Of a stretch of 64,000 bases of DNA, positions 59,574 through 64,000 are shown piece after piece. Made by a program: the position numbers and the translations under genes. The notes under the pieces are model-generated. The model saw only the letters and a program-made list of their open reading frames with translations. It did not search any database and was not told the DNA's origin. This DNA comes from Microbacterium sp. oral taxon 186 str. F0373. GTDB lineage: Bacteria; Actinomycetota; Actinomycetes; Actinomycetales; Microbacteriaceae. The stretch is from positions 1,886,023 through 1,950,022 of the forward strand of contig NZ_KE150457.1 of NCBI RefSeq assembly GCF_000411455.1, written 5' to 3'. The first letter of the stretch is position 1, and each line of letters opens with the position of its first letter.

Positions 59574-59609
59574 GCGTTTCGACTCGGCGCCGCCGCGAGT
59601 CGAAACGCC
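59573..59609. terminator. Bidirectional terminator between hutI and sixA, REP-like
   Basis: GGCGTTTCGACTCG (59573-59586) pairs with CGAGTCGAAACGCC (59596-59609), 14 base pairs with a 9-base loop, between convergent genes. Its core GCGTTTCGAC is shared with the element at 34938. Confidence 0.85.
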
Positions 59610-59624
59610 CCGTGCGGCACGGCG

Positions 59625-60092
59625 TCAGGGGCGGTCGAAGCTCCATTCGTCGGGGTCGACGGCCGTCGCGACGTTCCAGTCGTCGCCCGCCCATACGAAC
59701 GTGGCGACCGCGCAGGTGGGCATATGCCCGATGCGCCCGCCGGACAGGCTCTGCGCCAGCACGGTCATGCCGGGGTCGTGCGCGACGACCATCACGGCGG
59801 GCACCGCCCTCGCCGCCGCGGCGGCCAGCAGGGTGCCCGCCGGCGCGCCGTAGAGGTCGGGGTCCGCTTCGGGCTGCAGCCCGAACGCGGAGGCGAAGAA
59901 GGATGCCGTCGTGCGGGCGCGCAGCGCGGTCGAGCAGAGCACGGCATCCAGTTGCAGCCCCCGCGTGGCGAGCCGCTCCGCGAGCACGGGTGCGTCGCGC
60001 AGGCCCCGCTCGTTGAGCGGACGGTCGTGATCGTCGAGTCCGGGATCGCCCCAGTCGCTCTTGGCGTGGCGGACGAGCACGAGCGTCGTCAT
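59625..60092 (-). CDS. SixA-like histidine phosphatase
   Basis: A 155-residue protein of the phosphoglycerate-mutase/histidine-phosphatase superfamily. The catalytic RH motif is LVLVRHAKSDWGDPG near the start; the second His is in MVVAHDPGMTVLAQSL. Size and the single domain match SixA, which in E. coli dephosphorylates phosphohistidine on proteins of the phosphotransfer systems. ATG 60092 overlaps the hutG stop by four bases, so it is translated with hutG. Its link with histidine breakdown is by position only. Confidence 0.9.
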   Translation of the reverse strand: MTTLVLVRHAKSDWGDPGLDDHDRPLNERGLRDAPVLAERLATRGLQLDAVLCSTALRARTTASFFASAFGLQPEADPDLYGAPAGTLLAAAAARAVPAVMVVAHDPGMTVLAQSLSGGRIGHMPTCAVATFVWAGDDWNVATAVDPDEWSFDRP

Positions 60093-61003
60093 ACGGTGAC
60101 CTTTCGTCGGTGCAGGCCGGCCAGCAGCTCCAGCACGCACAGGGCGGCCAGGCGCACGGTGCGCCCGTCGGCCGCGTCGGCCGCGGCATCCACTTCGACG
60201 ATATCCGCGCTGCGCACGCCGGCGTCGGCGGCCACGCCCCGCACGAGCGTCCGCAGCTCCCACGCCTGCAGGCCACCGGGAACCGACGCCGGGCAGCCGG
60301 GCGCCGCCGCACGATCGCAGACGTCCACGTCGATGTCGAGATGGATGCCGTCACCCCCGCGCCCGGCCACCTCGCGCGCCTCGGCGATCACGTCGTGCGC
60401 GCCGCGCCGACGAAGCTCGTCGAGGGTGATGACACGGATGCCGAGGTCGGCGGCGCGCTGGGCGTACGCCGCGGAATTGGCGAAGTCGGCGATGCCGATC
60501 TGCACGATGCGCGTCGGGTCGAGGCCGTCGTCGACGAGGCGACGCACGGGGGAGCCGTTGGAGACGCCGTCGCGCAGGTCGAAGTGCGCGTCCAGCGTGA
60601 TGAGACCGCCGGCGCCGGCGCCCTGGGCCGTCGCATACGTGATCGAGTTGTCGCCGCCGAGCGCGATCAGCAGTGCGGTGCGCGCCGTCAACGCGGCGGT
60701 GCGAGCGCGCACGCGCGCCTCGCCCTCGGAGCCGTCGGGCTCGGCGACATCGCCCGCGTCGGCCAGCCGCAGCGCGGCGGCGAGGTCGACGGGCGGCGGA
60801 CCCAGGAGCGTCGGGCTGTACCGGCGCAGCGCCTCACGGACCGCGCCGGGCGTCGCATCGGCACCGGTGGGTGAGAGCGATGTGCGACAGGCCGGCACCC
60901 CCAGCAGCACGGCGTCGAGGCGCCCGGCCGCCGACGCCTCCTCGAGCGCGGGCCAGTCGCCGGCGCGCGGCCAGAGCGGGTCGTGGGACAGGGTAGCCGT
61001 CAT
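60089..61003 (-). CDS. hutG: Ureohydrolase-family formimidoylglutamase
   Basis: A 304-residue arginase-fold enzyme. The binuclear manganese ligands are in ALGGDNSITYA, LDAHFDLRDG and HLDIDVDVCDRAAAPG; the last motif has Cys and Arg where arginases have different residues. In this neighbourhood the likely reaction is N-formimino-L-glutamate to glutamate and formamide, the last step of the four-enzyme hut route. An agmatinase-like role cannot be excluded from sequence alone. It overlaps the upstream cyclotransferase gene by one base and sixA by four, forming a tight operon. Confidence 0.9.
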   Translation of the reverse strand: MTATLSHDPLWPRAGDWPALEEASAAGRLDAVLLGVPACRTSLSPTGADATPGAVREALRRYSPTLLGPPPVDLAAALRLADAGDVAEPDGSEGEARVRARTAALTARTALLIALGGDNSITYATAQGAGAGGLITLDAHFDLRDGVSNGSPVRRLVDDGLDPTRIVQIGIADFANSAAYAQRAADLGIRVITLDELRRRGAHDVIAEAREVAGRGGDGIHLDIDVDVCDRAAAPGCPASVPGGLQAWELRTLVRGVAADAGVRSADIVEVDAAADAADGRTVRLAALCVLELLAGLHRRKVTV

Positions 61004-61347
61004 CAGCCGACGTACACCCAGGCGGTGCGCCCGCTTCCCAGCGTCACCCGCACTCGGCGGTACAGCGACACTTCGTACTCGTCGGCGGCATCCACTTCAT
61101 CGGCGGTGAGGTGCAGAACGCGGCCGACCACTTTGTCCAGCGGGCTGCCGGTCTCGCGCAGCACGGGATGCACGGAGGCGCCCGACAGGTCGACGACGCG
61201 CTGGTCCTCGATCTCGACGTAGTCGATGGTGTAACCGGGCAGCACGTCGGGCTCGCCCGCGATCAGGCGCCCGAAGGTGTCCAGCTGCACCTCGGCATAC
61301 TGGAGCGTGCCGTAGGTGAACAGCAGCTCGTCCGCCGGTTCGCCCAT
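61003..61347 (-). CDS. Gamma-glutamylcyclotransferase (AIG2-like) family protein
   Basis: A 114-residue protein. The substrate-binding loop FTYGTLQYAEVQ is near the N-terminus (YGTL motif), and the general-base Glu lies in EVDAADEYEVSLYRRV. AIG2-like proteins split gamma-glutamyl amines to 5-oxoproline. ATG 61347 has TAGCCT seven bases upstream, a leaderless start. It is the first gene of the operon with hutG and sixA. As the hut pathway ends in glutamate, a gamma-glutamyl substrate is plausible. Confidence 0.88.
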   Translation of the reverse strand: MGEPADELLFTYGTLQYAEVQLDTFGRLIAGEPDVLPGYTIDYVEIEDQRVVDLSGASVHPVLRETGSPLDKVVGRVLHLTADEVDAADEYEVSLYRRVRVTLGSGRTAWVYVG

Positions 61348-61354
61348 GTCCGTC

Positions 61355-61360
61355 AGGCTA
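61355..61360 (-). promoter_or_regulatory. -10 box of a leaderless promoter for the cyclotransferase-hutG-sixA operon
   Basis: On the complement strand TAGCCT is followed by seven bases and ATG 61347. Confidence 0.6.
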
Positions 61361-61436
61361 CTGCGCCGGGTCGCGGCCAGCCAGAGGCGCGCGTGCGTTC
61401 ACCGGCCGTCCCTCACCGTCCCCCGAGCACGTGTGC

Positions 61437-62708
61437 TCAGCCCAGCAGCGCGTGCGCGACGGCGAAGATGACGAGTCCGGCCAGGGCGCCCACGATCGTG
61501 CCGTTGAGGCGGATGTACTGCAGGTCGCGTCCGACCATCAGCTCGATCTTCTCGGTGGTCTCGGCGGGATCCCACTTCTCCACGGTCTCGGTGATGATCG
61601 AGGCGATGTCGTGGCGGTACCGATCCACGACGAACACCGCGGCCCCCGCGATGCGATCATCCACACGGTGCTGGAGCGCGGCATCCGTCGACAGGCGCTC
61701 GCCGATCTCGACCAGCGCCGCGCTCACGCGTCGACGCAGCCCGCTGGCGGGATCGGCCAGTGCGGTGAGCAGGCCCGTCTTGGCCGTGTTCCACGCCTCG
61801 GCGGCCAGTTCGCGCACGCGGGGGCTGTCGAAGACGGCCGACTTGGCCTCTTCGAGTCGCGCGATCGTCGTCGGATCGCTCTGCAGGTTCTCGGCGAGGC
61901 GCGCGAGGTAGCCATCGACGGCGCGCCGCGCGGGGTGGTCGGGGTCGTCCTGGATCGCGGCGACGAACTTCACGGCCTCGTTGTACACGGTGTCATCGAC
62001 GAGGCGCATCGCGACCGACGGCACCCACGAGGGCAGCCGTCGGGAGACCAGACCGCTGAAGGCGGCGTGGTTGGCATGTAGCCATGTCGCGATGCTGTCC
62101 ACGCCCAGATCGACCGCGCCACGGTGCGCGTCGGCCTGCACGACCCGACCGAGCCACCCGCCGACGGTCGGTCCCCACTGCGGGCTGAGCAGGTGCTCAC
62201 GCGCGAGGTCGCTGATCAGATCCTGCACCTCATCGTCGCTGAGGGCGCGCAGGATGCCGGAGGCCACCGTCGACGCCTCCGCCGCGACGGTCTCGGCGTG
62301 CGCGGGATCGCGCAGCCAGGCACCGGCCGTCCGGGCGATGGGCGTCGACTCGAGCTTCGCGCGGACGACGCCCGCCTCGAGGAAGTTCGTCTCGACGAAC
62401 TCGCCCAGGGTGCGCCCGATCTCGTCCTTGCGGTGCGGGATGATCGCGGTGTGCGGGATGGGGATGCCGAGGGGGTGACGAAACAGCGCGGTCACCGCGA
62501 ACCAGTCGGCCAGGGCGCCGACCATGCCGCCCTCTGCCGCGGCGCGGACGTACTGCAGCCACGGGAAGCGCTCCTGCAGGATGAACGCCACGACGAACAC
62601 GACCGCCATCAGGATCAGTGCGCCGAGGGCGACGCCCTTCATCACGCGCAACGCGCGGCGACGTTCCTGGTCGGCCGGGCTGAGCAGTTCGGTGGGGGTG
62701 CGCGCCAT
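61437..62708 (-). CDS. DUF445-family membrane protein
   Basis: A 423-residue protein with an N-terminal membrane helix (GVALGALILMAVVFVVAFIL) and a last one at the C-terminus (IVGALAGLVIFAVAHALLG), and a long helical middle. The conserved block AAEGGMVGALADWFAVTALF followed by HPLGIPIPHTAIIPHRKDEI identifies DUF445; the end GRDLQYIRLNGTIVGALAG is also typical. Function unknown. ATG 62708 was chosen because the family match starts soon after it. It is divergent from the CsoR-family gene, with only 34 bases between the starts. Confidence 0.9.
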   Translation of the reverse strand: MARTPTELLSPADQERRRALRVMKGVALGALILMAVVFVVAFILQERFPWLQYVRAAAEGGMVGALADWFAVTALFRHPLGIPIPHTAIIPHRKDEIGRTLGEFVETNFLEAGVVRAKLESTPIARTAGAWLRDPAHAETVAAEASTVASGILRALSDDEVQDLISDLAREHLLSPQWGPTVGGWLGRVVQADAHRGAVDLGVDSIATWLHANHAAFSGLVSRRLPSWVPSVAMRLVDDTVYNEAVKFVAAIQDDPDHPARRAVDGYLARLAENLQSDPTTIARLEEAKSAVFDSPRVRELAAEAWNTAKTGLLTALADPASGLRRRVSAALVEIGERLSTDAALQHRVDDRIAGAAVFVVDRYRHDIASIITETVEKWDPAETTEKIELMVGRDLQYIRLNGTIVGALAGLVIFAVAHALLG

Positions 62709-62730
62709 GCCCGTAGTCTCGCATGCGGCG

Positions 62731-62736
62731 TATCCT
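62731..62736 (+). promoter_or_regulatory. -10 box of a leaderless promoter for the CsoR-family gene
   Basis: TATCCT is followed by six bases and GTG 62743. Confidence 0.6.
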
Positions 62737-62742
62737 GGCCGC

Positions 62743-63015
62743 GTGATCGAAGACATCCAGAAGCGCGCCCTGCATCGCACCCGCATCCTCGAGGGGCAGG
62801 TGCGCGGGCTCGCACGGATGATCGAGAACGAGGACTACTGCATGGACATCATCGCCCAGTCCCGTGCGATCCAGCGGGCGCTCGCGTCACTGGACAAGCT
62901 GCTGATCGAGAATCATCTGCGCACGCACGTCGCGCACATGTTCGCCGAGGGCGGCGATCAGCGCGAGCTCGCCGTCGCCGAACTCCTCAAGGCGTACGAC
63001 CTCGAGACGCGCTGA
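62743..63015 (+). CDS. CsoR/RcnR-family metal-sensing repressor
   Basis: A 90-residue all-helical repressor: HRTRILEGQVRGLARMIENE, then YCMDIIAQSRAIQRAL and LIENHLRTHVAHMFAEG. The ligand positions that are Cys-His-Cys in copper sensors read Cys33, His58, His62 here, so the metal preference may differ from copper(I). GTG 62743 is set by the leaderless -10 box. No metal transporter lies beside it; the P1B-5 ATPase 16 kb away is a possible target. Confidence 0.92.
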   Translation: MIEDIQKRALHRTRILEGQVRGLARMIENEDYCMDIIAQSRAIQRALASLDKLLIENHLRTHVAHMFAEGGDQRELAVAELLKAYDLETR

Positions 63016-63174
63016 CCGCGGCATCCCTCCGGTCCGACCGAATCGCAAGGCCGTCGCCGCGACACGCCGGGTGCGGCGGGATGCGGGCGGCGTGTCGCGC
63101 GGCAACCCTTGCAGTTCGGTTCTGAACCGGGCGGATGCCCGGGGTGGATGCCGCAGCCGGATGCCGAGGGCAGC

Positions 63175-64000
63175 TCAGGAGCTGACGGGGCCGAGCCAGG
63201 CGGCGGCGACGGTGGCGTGCGCCGATTCGGGGTCGGACGGGTGGAACATGCCGGCGAGCACGTCGCGGTAGAGGCGGCTGAGCTCGTTGCGCTGGAAGTA
63301 CGACGAGCCTCCGGCGACGAGCATCGCCTCGTCGACGATCTGCTTGGCGGCCACGACCGCGCGGTGCTTCAGACCCGACAGTCGGGGGAACCACTGCCCG
63401 CCGTGATCGACGAGGACGTCCACGTCGTGTGCGATCGCCGCGACCTGGGGGAGCAGGCCGTCGTAGGCGAGCGCCATCTCCGCGATGCGCCAGCGGATGT
63501 CGGGATCGTCGCTGTACGGGCGCCCGGTCTTCTTCGACGTCCGCGTCTTCGCCGCCGCGACCGCCAGGTCGAGCGCGCGGCGCGCGACGCCGGTGTAGAC
63601 GGATGCCAGGAGCACCTCGAACACGCTGAAGATGCCGAAGACGATCGGATCGGGGGTCGGGCCGGGCGCGACGCGGCGAACGACACGGTCGGCGGGGGCC
63701 ACGGCGCCGTTGAGCACCGTCGTGCGCGATTGCGTGCCGCGCATGCCGACGGTGTCCCAGTCGTCACGGGTCTCGACGGCGGCGGTACGTTGCACGAACG
63801 CGTAGACCATCTTCGGATCCGCCGGGTCCGTCGTGTCGAGTCCGTGCAGACCCAGCTGCGTCCACACCGGCCCGAGCGAGGTGAAGATCTTGGTCCCCGT
63901 GAAGGAGTACGAGCCGTCGGCGGCCGGGACGGCCTGCGTGTCGCTGCCGAAGAGCACCAGATCGTTTCCCGCCTCGCTGATGCCGAACGCGAAGACCTCG
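63175..64000 (-). CDS. Acyl-CoA dehydrogenase family protein, cut by the window edge
   Basis: The frame is open from the right edge to the stop at 63175-63177, giving the last 274 residues. The visible part begins EVFAFGISEAGNDLVLFGSD, continues YSFTGTKIFTSLGPVWTQLG (the FAD-binding beta domain) and GMRGTQSRTTVLNG, then the C-terminal helical bundle (SVYTGVARRALDLAVAAAKT, then AKQIVDEAMLVAGGSSYFQR). An FAD-dependent dehydrogenase or monooxygenase-like relative is meant; the catalytic Glu seen in beta-oxidation members cannot be placed with certainty, so a DszC/HpaH-type role is possible. Confidence 0.88.
   Translation of the reverse strand, partial: EVFAFGISEAGNDLVLFGSDTQAVPAADGSYSFTGTKIFTSLGPVWTQLGLHGLDTTDPADPKMVYAFVQRTAAVETRDDWDTVGMRGTQSRTTVLNGAVAPADRVVRRVAPGPTPDPIVFGIFSVFEVLLASVYTGVARRALDLAVAAAKTRTSKKTGRPYSDDPDIRWRIAEMALAYDGLLPQVAAIAHDVDVLVDHGGQWFPRLSGLKHRAVVAAKQIVDEAMLVAGGSSYFQRNELSRLYRDVLAGMFHPSDPESAHATVAAAWLGPVSS

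Larger units (their letters stand above)
5909..63160. repeat. Dispersed octamer GGATGCCG / CGGCATCC
   Basis: Exact copies occur on both strands across the chromosomal part, for example 5909, 7190, 12819, 31891, 33529, 58568. My count by eye is roughly 75 in the window, against about 5 expected from base composition. Only one copy (931, inside the IS256 transposase) lies in the first 5.9 kb. Confidence 0.75.

Noticed and set aside
1..64000. CRISPR arrays, rRNA genes, plasmid or phage modules
   Set aside because: I found no regularly spaced repeats, no rRNA sequence and no integrase, capsid or replication-initiation genes.

Overview
The window is about 70 % GC chromosomal DNA from an actinobacterium of the Microbacteriaceae, most likely Microbacterium or a close relative. 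The gene families, the many leaderless -10 boxes (TANNNT directly upstream of ATG/GTG), the Lsr2 gene and the mscL-FmdB/Ruc-MTHFS / galU-rimJ-SepX block all fit this. The assignment is an inference from gene content; there is no rRNA here.

Region 1 (1-5.6 kb) is a patch of mobile DNA with visibly lower GC between its insertion sequences. An IS256-type element, cut by the window edge, has landed in an IS481-type element, which itself abuts a broken gene. A two-gene unit follows: a membrane protein and a coiled-coil DUF4041/GIY-YIG protein whose N-terminal DUF2510 domain is cut by an in-frame stop. A complete IS3 element closes the patch.

Region 2 (5.7-12 kb) holds small housekeeping and accessory genes: a DyP peroxidase, a P-loop ATPase, two lipoproteins, acetyltransferases (one decayed), a VOC protein, a SRPBCC protein and a cold-shock protein. 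Region 3 (12-20.7 kb) has an amino-acid permease, an FMO-SDR-aldehyde dehydrogenase operon facing an AraC regulator and an esterase (a likely oxidative route for a ketone, alcohol or aldehyde), and a second YidC/Oxa1 with its small membrane partner. Region 4 (20.7-28.8 kb) is a co-directional run of response regulator, unusual histidine kinase, GAP-family membrane protein, carboxylesterase, amidohydrolase and MFS exporter.

Region 5 (28.9-39 kb) has lsr2, a frameshifted GAF-LuxR regulator, an O6-alkylguanine transferase homologue with alanine in place of the active cysteine, a 1238-residue helicase-like protein with degraded ATPase motifs, and the mscL/galU/SepX block, which lacks the Glp (MoeA-like) gene seen in mycobacteria. 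Region 6 (39-47.8 kb) has a cytosine-deaminase-like enzyme, tRNA-Ala(CGC) beside a truncated ferredoxin reductase, a PucR-type regulator, an acyl-CoA ligase, a leucine-dehydrogenase-like enzyme, a P1B-5-type metal ATPase and a YbaK protein.

Region 7 (47.8-54.2 kb) is an oligosaccharide import and debranching operon under a divergent LacI regulator with a visible operator. Region 8 (54.2-61.3 kb) is the histidine utilisation locus: IclR regulator, hutH-hutU-hutI, and on the other strand a gamma-glutamylcyclotransferase-like gene, hutG and sixA. The right end has a DUF445 membrane protein, a CsoR-family regulator and an acyl-CoA dehydrogenase that runs off the edge.

The strongest unexplained signal is an octamer, GGATGCCG / CGGCATCC. 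I counted roughly 75 copies on both strands and in several reading frames, against about 5 expected from base composition. It is almost absent from the mobile patch.
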